Notes: generated from the sequence alone by a model not told the origin. A stretch of 64,000 bases of DNA from Clostridium uliginosum (GCF_900112485.1 NZ_FOMG01000001.1:273749-337748), one strand, 5' to 3'; shown: positions 36,822 through 45,436, counted from the first letter of the stretch. Program-made: numbers and translations.

Positions 36822-37017
36822 CTTTCTTCACATCTTCAGTTTCTACTAATGCATCCTCATCACCTGACTTTTTTACAGTTATATTCATAACTATATTTTG
36901 ACTTTCCATCATTTCCTCTGCACTTACTGTATTGCTACTCTCTTTTCCATTAACAGTAACTGCTGAGACATCTAATTTCTTATATTTACTTTTATCAAAC
37001 TCTTTTAACTCATCCAT
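36808..37017 (-). CDS. Small acidic/charged protein between beta-sandwich paralogues
   Basis: A 69-residue protein, MDELKEFDKSKYKKLDVSA ... to DVKKDESK. No signal peptide, no membrane segment, no family recognised. Charged and probably partly disordered at both ends, with a central IVMNITVKKSGDE strand. Transcribed within the pseB-maf operon (19 bases after its upstream neighbour, overlapping the next gene). It may be an accessory or chaperone-like partner of the beta-sandwich proteins; unproven. Confidence 0.65.
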   Translation of the reverse strand: MDELKEFDKSKYKKLDVSAVTVNGKESSNTVSAEEMMESQNIVMNITVKKSGDEDALVETEDVKKDESK

Positions 37018-37036
37018 ATTTATCCTCCTTGTATAA

Positions 37037-37300
37037 TTATAAATTCATATAACTTATCCCTTTAAGATTACAATCAAAAGCAGTTAATTTATAATATGCA
37101 TTTCTATCTTTAACTTCTATTATAAAGTCACCTTTGATATCTGTAATTGCATAACCAATATAATACCTTTTATAACAATTTATTATTTTTTCTACAATTA
37201 TAATTGCATTTGATACTAGTTCACCATCCGAATATTTAACTTTGCCTGTTAAATATAGTCTGTTAAATTTATTTTTGTATCCACATATATTAGAATACAT
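37037..37300 (-). CDS. Small beta-sandwich protein (CarboxypepD_reg-like), paralogue 2
   Basis: An 87-residue protein: LYLTGKVKYSDGELVSNAII then YIGYAITDIKGDFIIEVK and YYKLTAFDCN. Same domain plan as the paralogues on either side but with diverged sequence. No signal peptide or cell-wall anchor. In the middle of the pseB-maf operon. Confidence 0.7.
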   Translation of the reverse strand: MYSNICGYKNKFNRLYLTGKVKYSDGELVSNAIIIVEKIINCYKRYYIGYAITDIKGDFIIEVKDRNAYYKLTAFDCNLKGISYMNL

Positions 37301-37377
37301 AATCTACACTCCTAAAACTAATTAAAGAAGTAAGAGCATATTTAATACTCTTACCCCAATAAAGTTAAAATTTATTG

Positions 37378-37683
37378 TTAGTTAGGTGTATCATAATAAT
37401 CAAATCTATATTTTGCTGTACCTAATAATGTTGGTAAGGATACTCCATATTCTCCACTAGCATCTGTAAAAGTAAGTCCTAGTGAGCTAGATGCACCACC
37501 AGTAGCTATTTTAATAACTTCTACAGCAGCAGATACCAATGCTACTCCTGCTGAATTTTTAACAAATCCTTTAAATAAAGATCTATACCATGATAATAAA
37601 GTTCCTAAAGTAGCGAGAGTTATTGCACCATCGTGCATACTACCGGCAGTAACTAGTACCTTTTTAGGTCTATAAGATGCCAT
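37378..37683 (-). CDS. Small beta-sandwich protein (CarboxypepD_reg-like), paralogue 3
   Basis: A 101-residue protein, the most typical of the set: after an N-terminal MASYRPKKVLVTAGSMHDG and a hydrophobic ATLGTLLSWYRSLFKGF, the domain FVKNSAGVALVSAAVEVIKI, SSSLGLTFTDASGEYGVSL, KYRFDYYD. A strong GGAGGAAAT site precedes it. The extended N-terminus differs from the paralogues and may serve in export or assembly. Function unknown. Confidence 0.75.
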   Translation of the reverse strand: MASYRPKKVLVTAGSMHDGAITLATLGTLLSWYRSLFKGFVKNSAGVALVSAAVEVIKIATGGASSSLGLTFTDASGEYGVSLPTLLGTAKYRFDYYDTPN

Positions 37684-37727
37684 AATATTATTTCCTCCTT
37701 TGTAATCAGATATATTATATAATATTC

Positions 37728-38042
37728 TTAAATGCTACAATTGCCACAAGTTAATGGATGGTATATTTCAAATATATAGTTGTTATATTTTTTGACATGT
37801 AATAATATGAAAAACTCTCCCTTATGATTAGTTGTAGTAAATCCAATTTCTCTTTTTATATGCTTTAATCCATAATAATACTCCTCATAAACCATTATTA
37901 CAGCATTTTCTATTTTACTATTACTATCATCTTTTATAGATCCAATAATTAATGATTTGTTATCTCTTTCTATTACAATGTTTTTATTAACTACACGTTT
38001 ATTAATAAAGTCACTTGGCTTAAATATAACTGAACTATTCAT
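37728..38042 (-). CDS. Small beta-sandwich protein (CarboxypepD_reg-like), paralogue 4
   Basis: A 104-residue protein: LIIGSIKDDSNSKIENAVIM, then IGFTTTNHKGEFFILLHVKK and NYIFEIYHPLTCGNCSI. It starts 16 bases after pseB, so it is translated from the same message. The C-terminal CGNC could form a disulfide. No signal peptide. Function unknown. Confidence 0.7.
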   Translation of the reverse strand: MNSSVIFKPSDFINKRVVNKNIVIERDNKSLIIGSIKDDSNSKIENAVIMVYEEYYYGLKHIKREIGFTTTNHKGEFFILLHVKKYNNYIFEIYHPLTCGNCSI

Positions 38043-38058
38043 CTTATTTCTCCCTTAA

Positions 38059-39057
38059 CTACAAATTTTTTAATGCTTTCTTTAATTCATATGCATTAAG
38101 CCACTTTGAATTAGTTGATGAATTATATTCAAATCCTTCTTGAACTGCTTTTCCAGTAGAAATTAGATATTTTTCACTATCCCACCAATCAAAATATGGA
38201 TATATAATATAATGATTATTATATTCAAATGTATTCCTAGAATCATCTTTAGTTATCATTACTTCATGCAGTTTTTCTCCTTCCCTAATGCCCACATTTT
38301 CGAGTTCACATCCTTCTAACATTGCATTAGCCAAATCTGATATCTTAAATGATGGTATTTTAGATATATACGTTTCCCCACCTTTACTTTCTTTTAATGC
38401 CTTTAAAACTAAGTCTATTCCTTGGTCTAGGGTAATCCAAAATCTTGTCATTCTTTCATCAGTTATTGGTAACTTATTTTGTCCACTTTGAATTATATTT
38501 TTAAAAAACGGAATTACAGAACCTCTACTTCCTGCAACATTACCATATCTAACAATTGAAAATACTGTACCATTACCGCCTGAATATGAATTAGCTGAAA
38601 TAAATAACTTATCCGAAACTAATTTAGTTCCTCCATATAAGTTAATTGGATTTACTGCCTTATCTGTTGATAATGCGATTACCTTATTAACTTTTTTATC
38701 TATAGCAGCATCTATTATATTTTGTGCCCCATAAATATTAGTTTTTATAGCCTCAAAAGGATTATACTCACAAGCTGGCACTTGCTTCATTGCTGCTGCA
38801 TGAACAACATAATCAACATTTTCAAAAGCTCTATTTAATCTATCCTTATCTTTTACATCTCCTATAAAAAATCTTATCTTCTCTATACTTTGAGGAAATG
38901 TACTAATTATCTTTTTTTTCAATAAATCTTGTTTGTATTCATCTCTTGAATACACAATAATCTTTTTAGGATTATATTCTCTTAATAACCTAAAAATAAA
39001 TTTTTCTCCAAATGAACCTGTTCCTCCAGTTATTAGCACAACTTTATCATTTAACAT
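38059..39057 (-). CDS. pseB: UDP-GlcNAc 4,6-dehydratase (inverting)
   Basis: First committed enzyme of pseudaminic-acid synthesis: dehydrates and C5-epimerises UDP-N-acetylglucosamine. A 332-residue extended SDR: NAD loop VVLITGGTGSFGEKFIFRLL, DVKDKDRLNRAFENVDYVVHAAAMKQVP, catalytic Thr-Asp-Lys in ALSTDKAVNPINLYGGTKL. The size is typical of PseB. AGGAGG precedes the start at a rather long 13-base spacing. It leads an operon of five small genes and maf; the partners PseC, PseF and PseG are not in the window. Confidence 0.93.
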   Translation of the reverse strand: MLNDKVVLITGGTGSFGEKFIFRLLREYNPKKIIVYSRDEYKQDLLKKKIISTFPQSIEKIRFFIGDVKDKDRLNRAFENVDYVVHAAAMKQVPACEYNPFEAIKTNIYGAQNIIDAAIDKKVNKVIALSTDKAVNPINLYGGTKLVSDKLFISANSYSGGNGTVFSIVRYGNVAGSRGSVIPFFKNIIQSGQNKLPITDERMTRFWITLDQGIDLVLKALKESKGGETYISKIPSFKISDLANAMLEGCELENVGIREGEKLHEVMITKDDSRNTFEYNNHYIIYPYFDWWDSEKYLISTGKAVQEGFEYNSSTNSKWLNAYELKKALKNL

Positions 39058-39110
39058 CTACATCTATTCGCCTCCTAGAGTTACTTTAGGAATATTTTTA
39101 AAAATCGCTT

Positions 39111-39200
39111 TGCTTTAAAACCGTGTTGATATTGTTATATAAAGCTCATGGACTGTGAAATTTATATAACAATATCAACACTCTGCTAAAACATAGCCTT
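39111..39200. repeat. Repeat family 2, short copy E upstream of pseB
   Basis: TTTAAAACCGTGTTGATATT + GTTATATAAAGC, then TTATATAACAATATCAACAC and TCTGCTAAAACATAGCC. About 90 bases, nearly a pure hairpin; it lies between the pseB start and a family 1 fragment. Confidence 0.75.
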
Positions 39201-39201
39201 A

Positions 39202-39249
39202 AAAATAGTAGACCAGTATGCTTGTCTATTATTTTCTTTCATGTCCCTT
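39202..39249. repeat. Repeat family 1 copy, right part
   Basis: AATAGTAGACCAGTATGCTT then GTCTATTATTTTCTTTCATG TCCCTTAC. Right arm of the family next to family 2 copy E. Confidence 0.6.
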
Positions 39250-39423
39250 ACTATTATCAGTAATATGATTTTTACTTACATATTGCTACAATAACCAACA
39301 CTTAGACTCTAAATTAACATATTCTTTTAAAACACAAATCTGTATATTTTTTTAATTATTATTATATAAATAATAATTCTTTTACTTTTTAATAAATATG
39401 GATTTATTTATTCTGGTTAAATA

Positions 39424-39839
39424 TATACATTAATTAATCTTTATCAAAATGCATACACTCCTTGGGAATGGCAATCTAAATTAAAAAAAGTAGCTGAAAA
39501 GCACATGACGCTTAAAATAACTGATGGAGGTGCCGATTCTAAATTTTCTATGGAACCTAAAGAATTTAAAGGAATGGTTTACAATATAAGGATTGTTGAA
39601 AAAGCTTTAGGCACTGTAAACTACGATCTGACTGAAAAACAGGTAAATTCAAGAGAACATTCAAGAAGTCTTTTCGTTGCAAAAGATATTAAAGAAGGCG
39701 AAATTTTCACAGAAGAAAATATTAAAAGTATAAGACCTGGTTTTGGTTTAGAAACAAAATATATTGAAAATGTTTTAGCAACTGTAGCAGTAAGGATATA
39801 AAAAAAGGAACCCCACTGACTTGGAATTTGTTGAAATAA
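39424..39839 (+). pseudogene. pseI: Decayed pseudaminic-acid synthase (pseI/neuB family)
   Basis: Plus strand. A short N-terminal-type block INLYQNAYTPWEWQSKLKKV is fused in frame to the C-terminal part KITDGGADSKFSMEPKEFK, GTVNYDLTEKQVNS, SLFVAKDIKEGEIFTEENIKS. Near 39795 a one-base shift breaks the tail; the other frame continues KDIKKGTPLTWNLLK and a TAA at 39837. An intact enzyme is about 350 residues; here the TIM-barrel middle is missing. It condenses phosphoenolpyruvate with the 2,4-diacetamido hexose in the pathway. Dead copy; the working one must be elsewhere if the pathway runs. Confidence 0.8.
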
Positions 39840-39931
39840 AAAATACCTATTTTAGCAACTAGATAATATAGAAATTTTAAACGATTAAACTTTGAACATT
39901 CTCATATTATAGTTATTAAGCACTTAGTAAT

Positions 39932-39975
39932 AAACACGCTGTCTCTAAAGATAATTACTTTGAGACAGCGTGTTT
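39932..39975. terminator. Hairpin between pseI relic and the 40010 gene
   Basis: AAACACGCTGTCTCTAAAG and CTTTGAGACAGCGTGTTT, a nearly perfect 18-base stem with a short loop, 35 bases beyond the stop of the minus-strand gene. No strong T-run on either side. Confidence 0.7.
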
Positions 39976-40009
39976 ATGCACATTCTATTAATATTTTTTA
40001 TCATATGTT

Positions 40010-40783
40010 TTAATCTATTAATTCTAAGACTGGTCTATAACCAACTGTTTTATAACTTACTTCTTTTTTTACATCGTTAAAATACGTATTAGAATAAAAA
40101 CCTCTTATTACACATGAATTTTCACCCTTTTTATAGGTATTTTGTGTAAGACTACACATTTCATGCCAATGCCACAAATTATTATTTTCTCCATTTATCT
40201 TATCTATATTATTATTTTTGACCTTATCACTCTTATCATATTGGGTTGATATTGGAAGTCCTAAAATTTCATCTTCGTTTACTATATATTGGTTCCATTC
40301 ATTATTCTCACTATCTTTCTTTTTGTCTCCACCTTTTAAAAGTCTTAACATATATTTTTTACCTTCAATCATAACGACTTTACCAAATACTAAATTTTGA
40401 TTATTTAATTCATTCCAAGACATTCCTATTAAAATATTTCTATCACAAATTAAAAGTTTTTTATTATTTTCATTAATCTCTACCCAAGATAAATTATTAA
40501 TATCATTTTTATCACTATCTTTTATTTCTATCTTTTGTCCAATATATTCATGAATATCTTCATAATTAGTAAAATTTTTTGGGCATTTTTGCTTTACTCC
40601 ATTTAAATATAACGTACCAAGCTTTCTTATATTTCCTGTTTTATATATATCATTTTTTAACGCATCTATTTGTACTTGCTTATTCTTTTTTGATTTTTTC
40701 CCCATTACAGTACCACTTAGAACTGCTATTGCAGCAAATATGGCTCCTGTACCTATTAATGTATTCTTTTTTCTTTTGTCCAT
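40010..40783 (-). CDS. Membrane-anchored hypothetical protein with GYRPVLEL tail
   Basis: A 257-residue protein: N-terminal membrane helix (residues 8-27), then a polar, Asn/Lys-rich exterior. Conserved-looking pieces are LSWVEINENNKKLLICDRNI, WNQYIVNEDEILGLP, LWHWHEMCSLTQNTY and the C-terminal YKTVGYRPVLELID. I recognise the tail as recurring in clostridial hypothetical proteins but know no function. Faces outward by the positive-inside rule. No partner genes. Confidence 0.65.
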   Translation of the reverse strand: MDKRKKNTLIGTGAIFAAIAVLSGTVMGKKSKKNKQVQIDALKNDIYKTGNIRKLGTLYLNGVKQKCPKNFTNYEDIHEYIGQKIEIKDSDKNDINNLSWVEINENNKKLLICDRNILIGMSWNELNNQNLVFGKVVMIEGKKYMLRLLKGGDKKKDSENNEWNQYIVNEDEILGLPISTQYDKSDKVKNNNIDKINGENNNLWHWHEMCSLTQNTYKKGENSCVIRGFYSNTYFNDVKKEVSYKTVGYRPVLELID

Positions 40784-40951
40784 ATGTTTTCCCTACCTTT
40801 TCTGTAATTATATTGTTTATATATTATACCCAATTATATATTAATTTAATATAGTTTGTTCTTTAGATTTTATAATTATATTTTAAACTACTTCTAGAGA
40901 TGATAATACATATGACTATGTCATTTCATCGTAAATTTAATAACAATAAGA

Positions 40952-41587
40952 TTATACCTTTTCCCTTTCATTTTTAGAAAATACACATCCACAATAATCC
41001 TGCCTATATAAGTTATACTCTTCAGAAAGCTCTATGGAACGCTTATATCCATTTTTCTTTTTAAAATCTGAATAAAGATATTTTATTCCATACTCATTGG
41101 ATAACTTTTCTCCAATTTCATTTAATTTCTTTGCATTCTTATAAGGACTTATTGATAAAGTTGTTGTAAAATAATCATAATTTCCTTCTTTTGCAATAAG
41201 TGCTGCTTCACATAATCTCAATTCATAGCACTTAAAACATCTTTCTCCACCTTCTTTTTCTAATTCCAATCCTTTTGCTATATTATAAAAACTTTCGCTA
41301 TCATATTTACCTTCAATAAACTTTACTTCATACTTAGTCTTAAGCTCTGAAATAAAAATCTTTTGTTCTTCAACTCTCTTTAAATATTCCTCTTTAGGAT
41401 AAATATTAGGATTATAATAAAAAATAGTTATATTAAAATAATTAGATAAATACTCCAAAACATAACTACTACATGGGGCACAACAACTATGCAGTAACAG
41501 GTTTGGAGCTTCTTCATTTTTAATTAGCTTTTTTATTAAAGAATCAAGTTCTTTTTGATAATTTATATTTATATTCATATTTTCCAT
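40952..41587 (-). CDS. queH: Epoxyqueuosine reductase QueH
   Basis: Reduces epoxyqueuosine in tRNA to queuosine using an iron-sulfur cluster and metal centre. In 211 residues: LLLHSCCAPCSSYVLEYL, FYYNPNIYPKEEYLKR, GGERCFKCYELRL and RQDYCGCVFSKNER, the cysteine set of the QueH (DUF208) family. Single gene. The leader (41588-41700) contains a perfect 15-base hairpin (41647-41695) but no recognisable preQ1 riboswitch. Confidence 0.93.
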   Translation of the reverse strand: MENMNININYQKELDSLIKKLIKNEEAPNLLLHSCCAPCSSYVLEYLSNYFNITIFYYNPNIYPKEEYLKRVEEQKIFISELKTKYEVKFIEGKYDSESFYNIAKGLELEKEGGERCFKCYELRLCEAALIAKEGNYDYFTTTLSISPYKNAKKLNEIGEKLSNEYGIKYLYSDFKKKNGYKRSIELSEEYNLYRQDYCGCVFSKNEREKV

Positions 41588-42008
41588 GTAACTCTCTTTT
41601 CTATTTTAAATTTCTAATTTTATGTATTATAAACATATAACTTCGTATTTTATTTTCTTATATATAAATTATATTTCTACATAAGAAAATAAAATCCTTC
41701 ATAATTATCTAATTAGTATTAAACAAATTTTAAAATATGTTATGCATATGCACTAAACTATTTGGAATATATATACTAATATAAAACAATTTCTCAATTT
41801 TCATGTTATAATATATAGTATTTAAAGAAAATTTTACCTTATATTTAAGAAAATATTTTATTAAATACATATATTCTAATTAATTTAATTCATTATATTA
41901 TTATTGTAATCATGCAATTTTGCTAAAATCAGATGATTAATCTTTGTTAGAATATATATTAATTATATTATCACTAATTAAGAAACTTTAACTAGGGAGG
42001 CTTTATTT
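41588..42008. other. Gene-free AT-rich gap with one 15-bp hairpin
   Basis: About 420 bases between divergent queH and yjbQ. The only structure I see is ATTTTATTTTCTTAT (41647-41661) with ATAAGAAAATAAAAT (41681-41695), 60-110 bases upstream of queH. Otherwise unstructured A/T sequence presumably holding the promoters of both genes. AGGGAGG at 41994-42000 is the yjbQ ribosome site. Confidence 0.6.
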
Positions 42009-42416
42009 ATGGCAAATCTTTTTACTCATTCATTATCTATCAATCTTAGGCAAACCATGGTAGATATTACACACCACATAAAAAATGACATTGAAATTAG
42101 TAACATAAAAAATGGAATTGTATTAATTTATTCTCCTCATACTACTACTGGAATTACTATAAATGAAAATTCTGATCCTGATGTTGTGCTTGATTTAATC
42201 TATGGATTTGAAAAAGTCTATCCTACTGATGATCCTAATTACAGGAACTTTGAAAGAAACTCTCATTCCCATTTAAAATCATCTACCTTAGGAGCTTCTC
42301 AAACTCTTATTCTTAATGAAGGAAATTTAATTTTAGGGCAATGGCAAAATATATACTTCTGTGAATTTGATGGTGCTAAAAATAGAACTTTTTATGTCAA
42401 AATCTTAGAAGGATAA
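42009..42416 (+). CDS. yjbQ: YjbQ family protein (UPF0047)
   Basis: A 135-residue protein of the YjbQ family, reported to have weak thiamine-phosphate synthase activity; real role uncertain. Seen: LIYSPHTTTGITINENSDPDV, YPTDDPNYRNFERNSHSHLK and the C-terminal GQWQNIYFCEFDGAK, with conserved histidines likely binding metal. The length is complete. The start is preceded by AGGGAGG. Monocistronic. Confidence 0.92.
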   Translation: MANLFTHSLSINLRQTMVDITHHIKNDIEISNIKNGIVLIYSPHTTTGITINENSDPDVVLDLIYGFEKVYPTDDPNYRNFERNSHSHLKSSTLGASQTLILNEGNLILGQWQNIYFCEFDGAKNRTFYVKILEG

Positions 42417-42429
42417 AAATAATAAAACA

Positions 42430-42454
42430 AAGCACTTGATCTAAATCAAGTGTT
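42430..42454 (+). terminator. Terminator of yjbQ
   Basis: AGCACTTGAT and ATCAAGTGTT with a four-base loop, 15 bases past the stop; the T-run is weak. A second hairpin, GTGCTAGTTAAAATAG/TATTTTAACCAGCAC (42500-42533), lies between it and glycerate kinase and may act from the other side. Confidence 0.6.
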
Positions 42455-42564
42455 CTATCTGAATTGTAACTTTAATATAATACCTTAAATCAACTCATTG
42501 TGCTAGTTAAAATAGACCTATTTTAACCAGCACAACGCGTTAATTTACTATTATCTAATATAAA

Positions 42565-43695
42565 CTAGTATAAATTAATAATTCTAACTACATTCTCGAC
42601 GCATCTTTCCAAGTTATCTTTTCCAAGTTCTAAAGCTTCATCTAAACTAGTTACTCCTGTTAGAATCCCAAATATTGCATGTATTCCTTCTGGATATAAG
42701 TTTTCTACACCTTCACCTACTTTGCCAGCAAAAGCTAATACTTTAACATTTGCTTTTTTAGCAACTTTAGCCACTCCTATTGGAGTTTTTCCAAAGATAG
42801 TTTGAGCATCTATACTTCCTTCTCCTGTAAAAATATAATCTGCATCTTTAACTTTTTCTAGTAAATTAGTATGTTTTATAACAATCTCAATTCCTCTTTT
42901 TAGCTCTCCATTTAAGAATGCTAATAATGCTCCTCCAAGTCCACCTGCTGCACCTGCACCTTCAACATTTGCAATGTCTTTTCCTAAGCATTTTTTAATT
43001 ACATTAGCATAGTGAACTAAGTTACTATCCAACGTCTTAACCATATCTTTTGTTGCTCCCTTTTGTGGTCCAAATATTGCTGATGCTCCTGTTTCTCCAA
43101 TTAAAGGGTTAGTTACATCACAAGCAACTTCTATAGCTACATCCTTTAATCTACTATCTAAATTAGATAAATCTATATTTTCAATTTCAGCTAAAGCACC
43201 ACCACCAAACTTAACTTCTTTTCCGTTCTTGTCTAATAGCTTTCCACCTAATGCCTGAATCATTCCAGCTCCTCCATCATTAGTAGCACTTCCTCCAATG
43301 CCTATAATAATGTGCTTAACTCCTTTATCTAATGCAGCCTTTATAAGTTCCCCAGTTCCATAAGTTGTTGTTATTAATGGGTTCCTTTCTTCTCTCTTAA
43401 TTAGTTGTATTCCACTAGCTGTTGCCATTTCTATAACCCCTGTAGTCCTATTTCCAAGTATTCCGAAATAAGCTTTAACTTTATTTCCTAAAGGTCCAGT
43501 AACTTCTACATCATATATTTTTCCACTTGTTGATTCAACTAATGCATAAGCAGTTCCTTCACCACCATCGGCCATAGGAACTTTTATACACTCAGCGTTT
43601 GGTATAACCTTTTTTATTCCTCTCTCCATTGCATCACAAGCTTCCTTTGATGACATGCTTTCTTTAAATGAATCTGGTGCTAATACAAACTTCAT
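42565..43695 (-). CDS. glxK: Glycerate kinase
   Basis: Phosphorylates D-glycerate (2-kinase type). A 376-residue member of the GarK/GlxK family: MKFVLAPDSFKESMSSKEAC, PMADGGEGTAYALVE, GIGGSATNDGGAGMIQALGG and DADYIFTGEGSIDAQTIFGK. Complete length. Forms a catabolic group with the GntP permease (43880-45136) and the CdaR regulator, suggesting uptake and use of glycerate or related sugar acids. Confidence 0.95.
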   Translation of the reverse strand: MKFVLAPDSFKESMSSKEACDAMERGIKKVIPNAECIKVPMADGGEGTAYALVESTSGKIYDVEVTGPLGNKVKAYFGILGNRTTGVIEMATASGIQLIKREERNPLITTTYGTGELIKAALDKGVKHIIIGIGGSATNDGGAGMIQALGGKLLDKNGKEVKFGGGALAEIENIDLSNLDSRLKDVAIEVACDVTNPLIGETGASAIFGPQKGATKDMVKTLDSNLVHYANVIKKCLGKDIANVEGAGAAGGLGGALLAFLNGELKRGIEIVIKHTNLLEKVKDADYIFTGEGSIDAQTIFGKTPIGVAKVAKKANVKVLAFAGKVGEGVENLYPEGIHAIFGILTGVTSLDEALELGKDNLERCVENVVRIINLY

Positions 43696-43817
43696 ATATA
43701 CTTAACTCCTTTTTAACTGATTCTAAAAATTCATTTTATCTTAGGTATATTCAAAAAATGAGATTTTAGTTATCTCTAAATTATTGCTACTATAATTTTA
43801 TTTGAAATCTATGTATT

Positions 43818-43858
43818 AAGGCATATGAAATAAAATAACGATTCGAATATGCCTAATA
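43818..43858. repeat. Repeat family 1, minimal copy
   Basis: TAAGGCATATGAAATAAAAT then CGATTCGAATATGCCTAA: two arms nearly back to back. Located between glycerate kinase and GntP genes, with a single left arm also at 43739-43760. Confidence 0.55.
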
Positions 43859-43879
43859 TAGATTTTATTCTTTATATGA

Positions 43880-45136
43880 CTAGAGTATTATTCCAAATAT
43901 TATTGTTGATACTATAGTCATAACTAATCCAACTACAGCCTCAAATGGAATAATCTTCAATCTCTCCTTCATATCCATGTTTATACTACCGCCAGTTGCA
44001 TGGAAAAAACTTCCGTGTGGTAAACTATCTAAAACAGTTGCTCCGGCATGCATCATAGCTGCTGTTGCTAATGCTGATATTCCAAGTTCCATTGCAGTTG
44101 CTCCAAAAACTGAACTTGCTACTGCTGAACCTGAAGTTGTAGATGCTGTTGCCGCTGCCATAAGTATTCCTGATACTGGTGCTAAAGCAAAACTTGGTAA
44201 TCCTAATGTATTAATTCCTTGGATTATTACATCCTTTAATCCTGAATTTGATATTATCCCTGCAAGGGTTCCTGTTCCTATTAAAAGAATTGCAACTCCA
44301 CTCATCTTTCCAAGTCCAAATGTTGCATACTCATTAACATGTTTAATTTTTCCCATAGCTAATGCTCCACATATTCCTCCAACTGGAAGTGCAATTAATG
44401 GATCTATCGCTATTCCAATTATTGGTCTTAACATAAGTAATACTATTGCTACTAATGGTCCAATAATTGCTGGTAAGAAATTAGGTTTTTCTTCTACTTC
44501 TTGTGTTAACTCATCTTCACTTACAAAGCTTCCTTTTTTCTTTAATTTACTTGCAATTATACAAGTAATAATAACTCCAAATATAGCAGGTACTATACCA
44601 GCTATCATAACATTAGTTAATGATATTCCTAAATTATCAGATACTGCAATAGTATTTGGATTTGGTGACATTATGTTACCTGCCTTACCTCCACCAATCA
44701 TCGCTAATAGTATTGAGGTTTTACTTAAGTTTGCTCTACTTGCTATAGCTAAGGCTATTGGTGCAACCGTTATCACCGCTACGTCAATAAATACGCCAAC
44801 CATTGTTAAAACCATAGTAGCTATTGTTAAAGCAATTAATGCCTTTGATTCACCAATCTTCTCTACAATAGTTTCTGCAATCTTTGCAGCTGCTCCTGAT
44901 TTAATAAGTACTCCTGCTAAAACTCCTGCTGTAAGTATTCTAAGTATTGCTGGCATCATATTTTTAGCACCAGTCATCATTAGAGTTACTGTACCAGTTA
45001 ATCCTGCTCCTCCTATAAGTCCTCCTACTAAAGCACCGATTATTAATCCATATGCTGGATGAACTTTTTTAATGATTAATACAATTGCAATAACTAGAGC
45101 AATTATTGCTCCTAAAGCTGTAACTGTAACTTCCAT
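43880..45136 (-). CDS. GntP-family permease
   Basis: A 418-residue transporter with about 12 membrane helices. Family features: SPNPNTIAVSDNLGISLTNVM, PIIGIAIDPLIALPVGG, TTSGSAVASSVFGATAME and the LDSLPHGSFFHATGGSINM loop. Brings sugar acids (gluconate, glycerate or similar) into the cell by proton symport. Specificity is inferred as glycerate because it is beside glycerate kinase. A family 1 repeat separates it from that gene. Confidence 0.92.
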   Translation of the reverse strand: MEVTVTALGAIIALVIAIVLIIKKVHPAYGLIIGALVGGLIGGAGLTGTVTLMMTGAKNMMPAILRILTAGVLAGVLIKSGAAAKIAETIVEKIGESKALIALTIATMVLTMVGVFIDVAVITVAPIALAIASRANLSKTSILLAMIGGGKAGNIMSPNPNTIAVSDNLGISLTNVMIAGIVPAIFGVIITCIIASKLKKKGSFVSEDELTQEVEEKPNFLPAIIGPLVAIVLLMLRPIIGIAIDPLIALPVGGICGALAMGKIKHVNEYATFGLGKMSGVAILLIGTGTLAGIISNSGLKDVIIQGINTLGLPSFALAPVSGILMAAATASTTSGSAVASSVFGATAMELGISALATAAMMHAGATVLDSLPHGSFFHATGGSINMDMKERLKIIPFEAVVGLVMTIVSTIIFGIIL

Positions 45137-45164
45137 TTTTATATCTCTCCTTTATTAGTTAATT

Positions 45165-45302
45165 AATTTATCCGATAGCTAGCATCCGTAGCACTCCTAC
45201 TTCTACAAGTGGGAGATAACGACTGTACGCTCCTGGATAACGATTTTTTAATTTCAGATGGAGTCAAAACCCCAACTGAGACTAAGGACTCTGTTTATAA
45301 TT
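45165..45302 (-). repeat. Third repeat family (relic IS200/IS605-type end?), copy 2
   Basis: The minus strand reads ATAAACAGAGTCCTTAGTC, GTTTTGACTCCATCTGAAA, TCGTTATCCAGGAGCGTAC, TTATCTCCCACTTGTAGAAG and CTAGCTATCGGATAAAT, aligning along its length with 28318-28480. Hairpins CTCAGTTGGGG...CCATCTGA and TCTCCCACTTGTAGAAGTAGGAG are preserved here better than in the other copy. It stands in the leader of the GntP gene. Confidence 0.5.
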
Positions 45303-45436
45303 GCATTGTTAATACGTTTACTATTATTAATAACGTTTACTATTTTATATCATATTATGGATAAATTCATTATACTTAAAACAAATTTAATATCTATTTT
45401 TTTATGCATATGCACAATAGATATTGTTTTCATATT

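Noticed and set aside
41588..41700. preQ1 riboswitch before queH
   Set aside because: Only an AT-rich 15-bp hairpin is found; none of the preQ1-I motif sequence is present.
43977..45062. Long plus-strand reading frame (361 codons) opposite the GntP gene
   Set aside because: It is an antisense shadow of a hydrophobic permease gene. The minus-strand frame has all GntP family motifs, and there is no ribosome site for the plus frame.
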